From Alistipes sp. (GTDB lineage Bacteria > Bacteroidota > Bacteroidia > Bacteroidales > Rikenellaceae), in assembly GCA_031285345.1 (NCBI GenBank), contig JAITWI010000008.1:100111-146320 (forward strand): 46,210 nt of DNA. The letters run 5' to 3'. This document shows, piece after piece, positions 1-8,317 of the stretch (its first letter is position 1; the number at the start of each line of letters is the position of its first letter). Below the pieces are notes generated by a model. The model was given only the letters and a program-made list of their open reading frames with translations. It ran no database searches and was not told where the DNA came from. Both the position numbers and the translations under genes were made by a program.

Positions 1-258
1 ATAGAGCGTCTGCGCGAGGTGCTGCCCGAGTTTATGGCCAGGGTGGGCGAGAGCGAGGTGTTTCAGATGGCCGACGTCAACCTGCGCTTCACAAAGCCCG
101 AGGCGCGGATATCCATCAACCGCGACAAGGCCAACCTGCTGGGAGTTTCGACGCAGAATATCGCCCAGACGCTGCAATACGGGCTGAGCGGCCAGAGGAT
201 GGGCTACTTCTACATGAATGGCAAGCAGTATGAGATTTTGGGCGAGATAAACCGTTAG
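1..258 (+). pseudogene. RND (HAE1-type) efflux permease, middle fragment ending at an in-frame TAG
   Basis: The window opens inside this gene. The frame from base 1 reads as the second porter/docking region of an AcrB/MexB-type inner-membrane drug-proton antiporter, including RISINRDKANLLGVS and GQRMGYFYMNGKQYEILGEI. At 256-258 a TAG interrupts the frame. The same frame continues directly as QRNKPTDLSSMYVRN, which is what follows this region in intact homologues, so no sequence appears to be missing and a single CAG-to-TAG change would explain the stop. The 3' part is listed separately (289-2382). The interruption could be a real null mutation, a sequencing error or suppressed amber. TAG is used as an ordinary terminator nearby (at 2380-2382), so genome-wide recoding is unlikely. 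Confidence 0.8.
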
Positions 259-288
259 CAGCGCAACAAACCGACCGACCTAAGTTCG

Positions 289-2382
289 ATGTATGTGCGC
301 AACGTCGACGGGCGGATGATTCAGATGGATAACCTTGTGGCGATAGACGAGAGCATCGCCCCGCCGCAGCTTTATCGTTACAATCGCTTCGTGTCGGCAA
401 CCGTGTCGGCGGGTTTGGCGCGCGGATACACCATCGGGCAGGGGCTCGACGAGATGGACAGGATCGCCGCCGAGGTGTTGGACGACAGTTTCCGCACGGC
501 ACTTTCGGGCGAGTCGAAGGAGTTCCGCGAGTCGTCGTCGAGCCTGATGTTCGCGCTGGTGCTGGCCGTGGTGCTGATATATCTGGTGCTCGCGGCGCAG
601 TTCGAGAGCTTCAAAGATCCGTTGGTGGTGATGCTCACCGTGCCGCTGGCGGTGGCGGGGGCGTTGGTGTTTATGTTTGCCACGGGCGGAACGATGAATA
701 TCTTCAGCCAGATCGGGATCATTATGCTCATCGGGCTGGTGGCCAAGAACGGGATTCTGATTGTGGAGTTCGCCAACCAGAAGCAGGTGGCGGGCGAGGG
801 TAAGGGGCAGGCTATTTTGGACGCGTCGCTGCAGCGGTTGAGGCCGATTTTGATGACGAGTTTTTCGACCATCCTGGGGCTGTTGCCGTTGGCGTTTGCA
901 AGCGGCGAGGGTGCCCGTAGCCGTATCGCGATGGGGGTGGCGGTTACGGGCGGGATGCTTATCTCAACGATCATGACACTTTATATAGTACCTGCGATGT
1001 ATAGTTACATTTCGACCGATCACACCAAAAAGCGTGGTAGAAAAGGCGGGCGCAAAACGGCGGCCGCGGCGGCGCTCGTGTTGGCCTTGATGCCGTTCGG
1101 GGTCGGGGCGCAGCAGCATGCGCCCGTCAAGATATACTCTTTGGAGGAGTGTCTCGCCGTGGGACTTGAAAGGAGCTATTCGGTGCGCATCGCGCGCGGC
1201 GAAGAGCGAATGGCGGCAAACAACGCCACCTGGGGCAATGCCGGATTCTTGCCCGAGGTGGGGCTTTCGGCAGGATATGACGCGGCGATCGACGACAGTC
1301 GCACCACCCCTCGCGCAGGAGCGGCGGTGGAGGAGGCCGGAGCGCTCACCCAAGGGCTTTCGGCGGGATTGGATGTAACGTGGATGATGTCGAACGGTTT
1401 TGGTGTGCAAACCAACTGGAAGAGACTGAGAGAGCTGGAGGCGATGGGCGAATTGGGTGCCCGCATAGCGATTGAGGATTTTGTGGCCGCACTCACGGCC
1501 GAGTACTACAACTATATTCAGCAGTCGATCCGCCTGAAGAACTACAACTACGCCGTGGGCTTGTCGCGCGAGAGGCTGCGCATAGTCGAGGCGAGGTACC
1601 TATTGGGCAGCGGCTCGCGATTGGACGTGTTGCAGGCCCAGGTGGATTTCAACGCCGACTCGTCGCAACTAATCATCCAACGGGAGCGTATCGCAACATC
1701 GCGAATAAGACTCAACGAACTTATGGCTTGCGAGGATGTGGACGAACAGTTCGGAGTGAGGGATTCGGTGATCGCCATTGACCACACGCTCGAATGGAGC
1801 GAACTGTACGACGACATGATGGCGACGAGCGCCCCTCTCGCACTCGCCCGAAGCGACGGACGCATCTCGGAGTTGGATCTGCGGACGGTGAAGTCGCGCG
1901 CCTACCCGTATCTGAGCCTCGACGCGGGGTATGGATACAACTACAACGTGTACGACCGTGGCGGGACGCGCGACAGGCACCGATGGGGACCTACCGCCGG
2001 ATTGACGATGGGATTCACCATATTCGACGGACGACGCGGGAGGCAAATTCGCAATGCGCGCATCGAGGTGGAGAATGCCCGGCTGCGGGTGAGCGAAATG
2101 GAGACGGCGCTGAGGGCCGATCTGGCCACCTTTTGGCAGGCCTACCGAAACAACCTGCAACTGTTGGCGCTGGAGGGCGAGAATGTGGTGTCGGCGCGGC
2201 AGAACTACGAGATCGCGCGCGATCGCTACATGTTGGGCGACCTGTCGGGGATCGAGATGAGGGAGGCTCAAAAGAGCCTTTTGGATGCCGACGAACGAAT
2301 TCTGGTCGCTCAGTACAACACCAAAATATGCGAAATATCGCTGATGCAGATAAGCGGGCGAGTGTCGAGTTACGTGGAGTAG
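289..2382 (+). CDS. RND efflux permease C-terminal part fused to a TolC-family outer-membrane channel
   Basis: One open frame of 697 codons in the same frame as 1-258. Residues 1-240 are the C-terminal half of an RND permease: a porter segment, then transmembrane helices including LMFALVLAVVLIYLVLAAQF, PLVVMLTVPLAVAGALVF and the conserved GLVAKNGILIVEFA. After VPAMYSYIST comes a basic stretch and a signal-peptide-like segment (TAAAAALVLALMPFGVGAQQ, about residues 263-282). The remainder resembles an outer-membrane efflux protein with two OEP repeats (start YSLEECLAVGLERSYSVRIA; end near RDRYMLGDLSGIEMREAQK). No stop separates the two parts. An in-frame ATG at 997 could start the TolC part alone, which would give it a long lysine/arginine-rich signal peptide. 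So this is either a natural pump-channel fusion or two genes joined by a lost stop. The upstream TAG at 256 argues for decay of the permease. Confidence 0.8.
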   Translation: MYVRNVDGRMIQMDNLVAIDESIAPPQLYRYNRFVSATVSAGLARGYTIGQGLDEMDRIAAEVLDDSFRTALSGESKEFRESSSSLMFALVLAVVLIYLVLAAQFESFKDPLVVMLTVPLAVAGALVFMFATGGTMNIFSQIGIIMLIGLVAKNGILIVEFANQKQVAGEGKGQAILDASLQRLRPILMTSFSTILGLLPLAFASGEGARSRIAMGVAVTGGMLISTIMTLYIVPAMYSYISTDHTKKRGRKGGRKTAAAAALVLALMPFGVGAQQHAPVKIYSLEECLAVGLERSYSVRIARGEERMAANNATWGNAGFLPEVGLSAGYDAAIDDSRTTPRAGAAVEEAGALTQGLSAGLDVTWMMSNGFGVQTNWKRLRELEAMGELGARIAIEDFVAALTAEYYNYIQQSIRLKNYNYAVGLSRERLRIVEARYLLGSGSRLDVLQAQVDFNADSSQLIIQRERIATSRIRLNELMACEDVDEQFGVRDSVIAIDHTLEWSELYDDMMATSAPLALARSDGRISELDLRTVKSRAYPYLSLDAGYGYNYNVYDRGGTRDRHRWGPTAGLTMGFTIFDGRRGRQIRNARIEVENARLRVSEMETALRADLATFWQAYRNNLQLLALEGENVVSARQNYEIARDRYMLGDLSGIEMREAQKSLLDADERILVAQYNTKICEISLMQISGRVSSYVE

Positions 2383-2541
2383 AGGCTTCGACGGACTTGG
2401 CGGGGACTTGCCCATGCGGGTCGGTTGCAGTGCGAGGATTTTTCGGGCGTGTCGGTTTGTGCCGGCGCGCCCATTCTCGTTTAGGCGGTTGATCCAATCT
2501 CTTTTAGGCCGCCGCCCCGTTCTTTATTAAATGTTGCTATT

Positions 2542-2587
2542 CACCGTTTTGGCACAGTGATTGAAGCGATTATGGGTGAAAACGGTG
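2542..2587 (+). promoter_or_regulatory. Sigma-54-like promoter inside an inverted repeat, upstream of the GlsB-like gene
   Basis: TGGCAC (2550-2555), five bases, then TTGAA (2561-2565) matches the spacing of the sigma-54 -24/-12 consensus TGGCAC-N5-TTGCA, with the C of the -12 box changed to A. The site is flanked by a perfect 9-bp inverted repeat, CACCGTTTT (2542-2550) and AAAACGGTG (2579-2587). The predicted start near 2577 would give a leader of about 68 nt. The interpretation is an inference from motif and spacing. Confidence 0.45.
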
Positions 2588-2644
2588 TCGGGTAGGGCGC
2601 GTTGTCCGGCCGGTCGCCGCTTTAATCATTAAAATGTCGACGCT

Positions 2645-2902
2645 ATGAATTTTGTGTGGTTTATTCTGATCGGTCTGGTCGCGGGTTGGCTGGGCGGACT
2701 TATCGTCAGGGGCTCGGGCTCGGGCTTTTGGATCAATCTGTTGGTCGGGGTGGTCGGTTCTGTATTGGGAGGCTGGATAATGAGCCTATTGGATGTGGGC
2801 GGAGGCACCCTGCTGTGGCAGCTGATAGTGGCCGTCGTGGGAGCTGTTGTGCTGCTGCTCATAGTGGGGCTGTTCTCTAAAAAGAGCGTCTCGGGCAGCT
2901 GA
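2645..2902 (+). CDS. GlsB/YeaQ/YmgE-family stress response membrane protein
   Basis: An 85-residue protein that is almost entirely hydrophobic, with three predicted membrane spans: FVWFILIGLVAGWLGGLIV, FWINLLVGVVGSVLGGWIM and LLWQLIVAVVGAVVLLLIVG. Glycine-rich helices with a GLxAGWLGG opening are typical of the GlsB/YeaQ/YmgE (transglycosylase-associated) family of small envelope stress proteins, whose biochemical role is not settled. Length is normal for the family (80-90 aa). The gene stands alone behind a sigma-54-like promoter and converges on the regulator gene that ends at 2912, only 9 bp away. Confidence 0.8.
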   Translation: MNFVWFILIGLVAGWLGGLIVRGSGSGFWINLLVGVVGSVLGGWIMSLLDVGGGTLLWQLIVAVVGAVVLLLIVGLFSKKSVSGS

Positions 2903-2911
2903 AAACGCCCT

Positions 2912-4141
2912 TTAGCCTTTGGAAATGTCGCCGCTTTTGCTGCTGGCGCTGCCCTTTTCGCTACTGCTATCACCATAGCTCTTGCCGCCGCCGGTCGGAA
3001 CGTTCGTGGAAACATCGGCCGCGGGCGACGTACCTCCCGCTTCTCCCGCCTCGCCCCTGTTTTTCGCGCGAAGATAGCTTCGATAGTTGCTGAATCCGGC
3101 GTTGATGACAAGTTGCAGGATGGGAGTGCGCTGCTTGCCTCGCGACTCCTCGTCCTTGAGCCGTTCCAGCTCTTCGAGTCTATAACTGTTCACCAGGCCG
3201 TTGAAATTCATGCCGAACTCGCCATTGATGAGGGCCGAAATGTAGGCGCGGTTCGAAAATAGATCTTCCGCCATGTCGGATATGCGAAAAGCCGGATCGA
3301 GCCACGGGCGTTTGGTCGACATGTATTGCTCGACCCTCTCGCGGGTGAGCAGGGGTCTGTCGGCTTCGGGAGCGGGACTTTCGCCGCCGTCCGGATCTAC
3401 GATCATGTAGTTGTCGGAGAGAAGGTTGCTGCAAGACACGACGTATATCGTGACCGTAGGCAGTAGCAACATCAACCACTCCAGTCCCCAATCGACAAAG
3501 GGAGACAGACCCAGCAGCAGTCCCGACACGGACAGGGGCAATGCCACGATCTCGGCTATCATGGCGCCGAAAAGCCACGAGAGCGTGTTGCGATGGTCGG
3601 CCGCGACCGACTTCGCCTCGCGGCGACGATACCTTGTTATCTCGACGAGTCCGAGAATGGGATATATCAGGGCCGAAACGAGCAAAATGGCGGTGAAGGC
3701 GAGTTTTAAGGGGTGGCTGTGGTCGTCGTAAACGATGTAGGTCAGCAAGTCCACAGGAAACACCAACACCAGCGTGAGCAGCGATATGCCCACAATCCCC
3801 GGCACGACGAAGTACATGGCGGGCGGCAGGCAATGTTTAGACGAGTGCCCGCCCGTGTCGGTGATGGTGCATATCAGGCGGAAATAGAGAATGTAGCCGA
3901 TCATCGCCATGAAAAACCATGCGGGCATCGTCCACACGAAGGCCTTAGGAGCGATCGAGAGCAGGATGAGCCCGACCCATACGGACACCACCGTCACATA
4001 CATGACGATCATCCGGTAGTGCATCTTGCGCCGCACTACGTGGTCGGCGCGCTTTGTGTCCAGCGCCGACAACGCGAGGCAGACGATCGCGCACACCAAC
4101 GGAAACGAAAAGGCGACGGCGCGCCCAAATTCAAGGTTCAT
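2912..4141 (-). CDS. Membrane-anchored AraC-type transcriptional regulator (7 TM + C-terminal HTH)
   Basis: A 409-residue protein. The first 240 residues contain about seven hydrophobic helices, among them AVAFSFPLVCAIVCLALSAL and MIVMYVTVVSVWVGLILL. Residues 270-370 resemble an AraC-type HTH_18 domain: ISDMAEDLFSNRAYISALIN matches the first helix-turn-helix, GMNFNGLVNSYRLEELERL the linker helix, and LVINAGFSNYRSYLRA the second HTH. The tail is Ser/Gly-rich and disordered. It follows the paralogous regulator (4147-5514) after only 5 bp, so the two are probably co-transcribed. Their position divergent from the fimbrial genes suggests control of that locus, with the membrane part sensing an envelope signal; that role is inference. 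Confidence 0.8.
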   Translation of the reverse strand: MNLEFGRAVAFSFPLVCAIVCLALSALDTKRADHVVRRKMHYRMIVMYVTVVSVWVGLILLSIAPKAFVWTMPAWFFMAMIGYILYFRLICTITDTGGHSSKHCLPPAMYFVVPGIVGISLLTLVLVFPVDLLTYIVYDDHSHPLKLAFTAILLVSALIYPILGLVEITRYRRREAKSVAADHRNTLSWLFGAMIAEIVALPLSVSGLLLGLSPFVDWGLEWLMLLLPTVTIYVVSCSNLLSDNYMIVDPDGGESPAPEADRPLLTRERVEQYMSTKRPWLDPAFRISDMAEDLFSNRAYISALINGEFGMNFNGLVNSYRLEELERLKDEESRGKQRTPILQLVINAGFSNYRSYLRAKNRGEAGEAGGTSPAADVSTNVPTGGGKSYGDSSSEKGSASSKSGDISKG

Positions 4142-4146
4142 AATGT

Positions 4147-5514
4147 CTATTGCGGTTGATTATCGGGATCTTGGTTTTGTTGTTTTTTGGGCGTGGCGGG
4201 TGTTGCGGGTGTTGAGGGTGTTGAGGGTGTTGAGGATTTCGTTGCGGGTTTTACGGGGGTTGCAGGTTTTGCGGGTTTCGAGGGCTTTGAGGTGGAGGTT
4301 TTGGGGCCCGTTGTTCTCGGCTTCAGGTTTGCTGCTTCTGACTTCGGGGCGGAGGTTTGCGGGTCTGCCGTTTTTAGTTTCGGGGCGGACTGGCGAGAAT
4401 CTCCGACGGTGGAGTTTGGGGATCGGCGAAATGGTTTTTGAGACGAGGTCGTGTTCTTTTGCACACTTTCGGGCGCGTTGTCGTTAAGCGAGCCGTTGCA
4501 AGAAGAAAGTGTTTCGTCTCCTGCCGCCTCACGGTTTTCGACCTCCATGTTGATGATATAACGTCCGCTTTGTATGTCGTTTTCGCTCTCAGCCTGCAAC
4601 GCCCGAAGGTAGTGGCGCGAGTCGGAGAAGCCGGCGAGTTGCTGTATCCGGTACGGATTTTTGCGCTCGTTGGCCGGAAGCGACATCAGCCGTTCGAATT
4701 CACCCAACCTCCAGCGGTTTACGAACCGCTTGAAATTCACACCGTAAGAGGCGTTTATGAAGCCCGACATCTCGGATCGGTTCACACCCATCGCGCCGGC
4801 CAGATCGGCCAACACAAAACGGGGGTCGGTGTATGGCCGGTTCGCGCGAAAATAGTCATCCAGCATCTCGCGCGTAATGCGACCCTCACCCTCGGAGAGG
4901 GCGTCGGAAGCGCTTTTTCGGTCGCGTTTTATTTTCATATCGAGCCTGCCCTGCCTTTCGATGACGTGGTAGACCAGCACTATCTGCCAGATTGCCATCG
5001 TTGTGGCGTTGACGACGATCCACAACATCGAACCGCCGACCAAGCTGAGCACGACGCCCGACAGTAGCAATGCCGACGCCATGGAGATGAGGATGGAGAG
5101 GCATCGCCGACATTCGAGTTCGGGGTCATAGCCGACGTCGAGGCTGGCGGCCCGTCCGCCTCTTAGTCCGGCGCTACGTCCATCCCCAAAGTTGCGAACG
5201 AGCGACAGATATCGCCCCGTGAAGGCGATTATCGGCAGGCCCCACACAAAAAAAGAGAAGATCGTGCGTGAAAACTTTGTGGTGGTCGGGCCGAACGGAG
5301 GGGCGAAAAGGAGAAGCAATAGCCAAAAAATGCCCGAAACGAGTAAATATGCCGCCACTAACGTCCGCAGCCTCTTCTCCGCCGCATCGTAGCACCTTCG
5401 TGTGTGCAACAAGGTGAACATCATGCATATAGCCGAGCAAAACACCGGCGCCACCAGCAGTATCTCCTGTGTGTAGGCCACGAACGGCGAAATTTTCAAA
5501 TATAGAATCATCAC
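4147..5514 (-). CDS. Membrane-anchored AraC-type transcriptional regulator with a Pro/Thr-rich tail
   Basis: A 455-residue paralogue of the regulator at 2912-4141. The N-terminal part has five or six hydrophobic helices, for example LLVAPVFCSAICMMFTLL and LRTLVAAYLLVSGIFWLLLL. An AraC-type DNA-binding region follows at about residues 210-310: VLADLAGAMGVNRSEMSGFI as first HTH, VNFKRFVNRWRLGEFERLM as linker, and IQQLAGFSDSRHYLRAL as second HTH. The last 130 residues are low complexity, ending in Pro/Ala/Ser/Thr repeats encoded by the 9-bp tandem repeats at 4198-4233. It is the first gene of the minus-strand pair and diverges from the fimbrial locus across a 544-bp control region. Confidence 0.78.
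   Translation of the reverse strand: MMILYLKISPFVAYTQEILLVAPVFCSAICMMFTLLHTRRCYDAAEKRLRTLVAAYLLVSGIFWLLLLLFAPPFGPTTTKFSRTIFSFFVWGLPIIAFTGRYLSLVRNFGDGRSAGLRGGRAASLDVGYDPELECRRCLSILISMASALLLSGVVLSLVGGSMLWIVVNATTMAIWQIVLVYHVIERQGRLDMKIKRDRKSASDALSEGEGRITREMLDDYFRANRPYTDPRFVLADLAGAMGVNRSEMSGFINASYGVNFKRFVNRWRLGEFERLMSLPANERKNPYRIQQLAGFSDSRHYLRALQAESENDIQSGRYIINMEVENREAAGDETLSSCNGSLNDNAPESVQKNTTSSQKPFRRSPNSTVGDSRQSAPKLKTADPQTSAPKSEAANLKPRTTGPKTSTSKPSKPAKPATPVKPATKSSTPSTPSTPATPATPKKQQNQDPDNQPQ
4198..4233. repeat. Tandem 9-bp repeat, four units
   Basis: GGGTGTTGC followed by three perfect copies of GGGTGTTGA. It encodes Thr-Pro-Ser/Ala repeats in the C-terminal tail of the minus-strand regulator. 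Nine-base units keep the reading frame, so slippage would change tail length without a frameshift. Confidence 0.85.
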
Positions 5515-6058
5515 GTTATACGTTGCGCTAATCTTGTTTTTGCTCCCGAAATCAACATCCTTGCTTCGAGCGGTTCGGGAACGATATTTTTACGTTTTGT
5601 CACTATTAACGTACGAAATTGCAATTATAGTATTGTATTCATTACACTTTTGACAAAAAGTATTATACGTTTTGTCGCGACATGATGGCTCTTTGCGCGC
5701 TACATTTGCGCGGATTTAAAATGCATGTGGATTTTTGCGCGGCAAAAGCGAGGCAAAGGTAAGAAACCTTTTCAAATGCAATTAATAAATTCTAATAACA
5801 CGGAATGCCGGAGCAATTATGCGGTTTAACGGCGATGTGAGCGATATTTTTGATAATCGGAAGACCCATTCGAAGCGAGATGACCATCGTGGTCGGAGTG
5901 GGCCGGGGTGGGGCGAACATGTTTTGGCAGGCTTTTTGACGTAACACACAAGCGGTTAATTCGAAGGGGAGAAACAATAAAGCAGTCCGAAAAACGTTTG
6001 TCTTTTTCCACTTAAGCAAATTGGTAATTTTAGGCCGAACCGACGAACAAAAACAGAT
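5515..6058. promoter_or_regulatory. Gene-free divergent control region between regulator pair and fimbrial locus
   Basis: This 544-bp stretch has no convincing gene. It is clearly richer in A+T than the flanks between about 5590 and 5820. It holds three TTTTGTC(A) boxes (listed separately). On the minus strand TACCTTTG (complement of 5754-5761) is a candidate -7 element for the regulator pair, with ATTG 17 bp further upstream. On the plus strand TACATTTG (5701-5708) and TATTTTTG (5845-5852) match the -7 consensus but lack a well-spaced -33 box. The short ORFs here have no recognisable features. Confidence 0.55.
5591..5676. promoter_or_regulatory. Cluster of three TTTTGTC boxes; candidate operator
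   Basis: TTTTGTCA at 5595-5602, its reverse complement TGACAAAA at 5651-5658, and TTTTGTC at 5670-5676. The first and third sit in the longer direct repeat TACGTTTTGTC (5591-5601 and 5666-5676), 75 bp apart. The last two form an inverted repeat with an 11-nt spacer (5652-5676). TACGTT/AACGTA (5591-5596, 5608-5613) forms another inverted repeat, also with an 11-nt spacer. Arrayed boxes like this suit AraC-type regulators; that link is inference. Confidence 0.45.
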
Positions 6059-8077
6059 ATGAAATTCAATTACAAAATTGCATCGTTAGCCATTTTTTCG
6101 GTGATGTTTGTCGGAGTTTCCACAGCTCGGACACTCGATTCGTTCGAACAGGCCGCGACCTCCGTGGGTCGGCTCGCGGCAACCGAAATTCGATCGGCGA
6201 CCGAAGCCGACCGGCTCGCAGTCGTTGAAAGCCAGCCCTTTGCAGATCCGTCCGAAGCGACAGCAAGCCAACCACCTGCCGATCAGCCCGCGACAACCGA
6301 GGGTATCTCCTCCGCCGAAAACCAACCTCTCCCCGTTCCGGTCAAAGGAGACTGGCGCGACGAGTGGACGCTGCCGACGTGGAACATCAAAACCAATCTG
6401 CTCTACGACGCGACGACGACGATGAACATCGGGGTGGAGTTTCGCACCGGGCCCAAAAACTCGCTCGAAATTCCCATCAGTTGGAACCCCTGGTCGTTCA
6501 ACGGCGGCCGCACTAAAATAAAGCACCTGCTCATTCAGCCCGAATTCAGGTGGTGGCCCAACGGGGTGTTCAACGGCAACTCGTTCGGCATCCACGCCCA
6601 CTACACACCCCCCATCGACGGTGCGGGATTCAACGTGGGCGGACTCCCCTCGGGCCCGTTCACCAAATATATGAACGACCATCGCTTTCAGGGGTGGCTC
6701 GCCGGTGTGGGCGTGAGCTGGGGTTACCGATGGAATTTCAATCGACACTGGGCACTCGAAGCGGTGTTCGGCATCGGCTACACCTACCTCGACTACGGCA
6801 AATATCCCTGCACCGAGTGCGGCGCGCTGATAACCGAGCAGCAGAAACACTACTTCGGCATTACCAAGGCCGGGGTCAATCTCATATACGGTTTGGGAGC
6901 GAAGAGAAAGCCCGCCGAGCAGGTGGTGTACGATCCGGTGGTGGTCGTTCCGGCCGTGGTGGCTGCTCCGCCGGCTCCGATAGCCCCGATCATTCCCGCA
7001 GTGGCCATGGTCGAGAAACCGATTCTGGCGGCGATGTTCGTAATCCCCGAAGCCGAGGTGGTGAAGGCGCGCAAGGAGTCGGGCAGGGCCTATCTCGAAT
7101 TCGAAACGGGTCGCTGGGAGATACTTCCCTCGTTCAGTAGCAACGCCGCCGAACTCAGGCGGATCCACGAGCTCGTCCGCCCGGTGAAGACCGATCCCGA
7201 GACGACCATAACCGGCATGACGCTGACCGGATACGCCTCCCCCGAGGATGATTTCGGCAGCAACATGACGCTCTCCGAGCGGCGCGCCGAGTCGCTCAGG
7301 CAGTACCTGCAAGGCATCTACGGCTTCGGGAATCTGATGACCAGCCGCGGGGCAGGCGAAGATTGGCAGACGCTCGCACAGTTGGTGGACGAGGCGAACA
7401 TGCTCGACGAACACGTCCTGTTGGATATAATAAATGGCGGCGGCAATCCCGACGCGCGCGAAAACAGGCTGAAGAGAGTCTCCAACGGAGTGCCCTATCG
7501 CGCCATCCACGTCGGAATGTACCCCAAACTTCGCCGCACCGACTACGTGGTGGAGTACGAGGTGGCGCCGATCGCCACGCAGCGCGGCAAGGAGATTCTG
7601 CACAGCCGTCCGGGCAACCTATCGCTCAACGAGATGTTCGTCATCGCCCAGACATACGACACGGGCTCGGAGGAGTTCAAAGAGGTGTTCGACATCGCGG
7701 TGAGGGTCTATCCCGACAGCGACGTGGCCAAACTGAACGCCGCGGCGATCGCTCTGGAAAGGGGAAACTCGGTCGAGGCGAAGAGATACCTCGACAGGGT
7801 GGAGGCGCGCGACGCGGTGTGGTGGAACAACGCCGGCGTGTTGGCGTGGCTGGAGGGCAACCTCGAAGAGGCGACCCGCTGTTTCGAGAAGGCCGGCGCC
7901 ATCTCGAATGAAAACGCGGTTAAGACGGAGGCGTACATTCGCGCCGTCGGAAACGCCGGAACTGCCGCGGGTGCCGTGAGTGCCGGAAACGCCGGAACTG
8001 CCAGAAACGCCACTCCCGAAGCGGCCGAGGCGGCTGCTACTACCACCTCCGTTCCCGCCGCCGAGAACGAGAAATAG
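6059..8077 (+). CDS. Fimbrial-locus outer-membrane protein: DUF3575 barrel, OmpA-like domain and TPR-like tail
   Basis: A 672-residue exported protein starting with signal peptide MKFNYKIASLAIFSVMFVGV. After a linker, residues 105-285 (WNIKTNLLYDATTTMNIGVE through HYFGITKAGVNLIYGLGAK) match DUF3575, a beta-barrel-like domain common in Bacteroidales fimbrial operons. A Val/Pro/Ala-rich linker leads to an OmpA-like region (about 335-430, with LTGYASPEDDFGSNMTLSERRAESL), and residues 555-625 carry TPR-like helices (WWNNAGVLAWLEGNLEEATRCFEKAG). The last 40 residues are Ala/Thr-rich low complexity. As first gene of the fimbrial cluster it probably anchors or assists assembly of fimbriae at the outer membrane, as proposed for related Fim/Mfa accessory proteins; the exact role here is inferred. 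Confidence 0.75.
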   Translation: MKFNYKIASLAIFSVMFVGVSTARTLDSFEQAATSVGRLAATEIRSATEADRLAVVESQPFADPSEATASQPPADQPATTEGISSAENQPLPVPVKGDWRDEWTLPTWNIKTNLLYDATTTMNIGVEFRTGPKNSLEIPISWNPWSFNGGRTKIKHLLIQPEFRWWPNGVFNGNSFGIHAHYTPPIDGAGFNVGGLPSGPFTKYMNDHRFQGWLAGVGVSWGYRWNFNRHWALEAVFGIGYTYLDYGKYPCTECGALITEQQKHYFGITKAGVNLIYGLGAKRKPAEQVVYDPVVVVPAVVAAPPAPIAPIIPAVAMVEKPILAAMFVIPEAEVVKARKESGRAYLEFETGRWEILPSFSSNAAELRRIHELVRPVKTDPETTITGMTLTGYASPEDDFGSNMTLSERRAESLRQYLQGIYGFGNLMTSRGAGEDWQTLAQLVDEANMLDEHVLLDIINGGGNPDARENRLKRVSNGVPYRAIHVGMYPKLRRTDYVVEYEVAPIATQRGKEILHSRPGNLSLNEMFVIAQTYDTGSEEFKEVFDIAVRVYPDSDVAKLNAAAIALERGNSVEAKRYLDRVEARDAVWWNNAGVLAWLEGNLEEATRCFEKAGAISNENAVKTEAYIRAVGNAGTAAGAVSAGNAGTARNATPEAAEAAATTTSVPAAENEK

Positions 8078-8100
8078 AAAATAAAACTGTGGGCCGGGCC

Positions 8101-8124
8101 GGAGGGAGATGCCGATTTCCCTCC
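8101..8124 (+). terminator. Hairpin between the OmpA-like gene and the fimbrillin gene
   Basis: GGAGGGA (8101-8107) pairs with TCCCTCC (8118-8124), extended by a G-T and an A-T pair around a 6-nt loop. No T-run follows, so it is more likely an attenuator or processing/stabilising hairpin than a full intrinsic terminator. It lies in the 240-bp leader of the major fimbrillin gene, which also contains a small TCCCG/CGGGA hairpin near 8240-8256. Confidence 0.35.
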
Positions 8125-8317
8125 GACCGGAACCCCCCAATAAGCTGTAACACAATAAAACCCGGACTAAAAACGTAATAACCCGCGCAATCCGAATAAC
8201 AAGCAGAGACACCCGAATAACAACCCAAATAACCCCGTCCCGCATAGTCGGGATGACATACATACAACCCAAACCAAGCATTATCATTTACTTTTTTATT
8301 AACCAAACTTTTATTTC

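Noticed and set aside
256..258. Genome-wide recoding of TAG
   Set aside because: TAG ends the same reading frame at 2380-2382, so it functions as a normal stop.
5591..5676. Invertible (recombinase-switched) fimbrial promoter
   Set aside because: The inverted repeats are only 7-8 bp and no recombinase gene is nearby; operator boxes explain them better.
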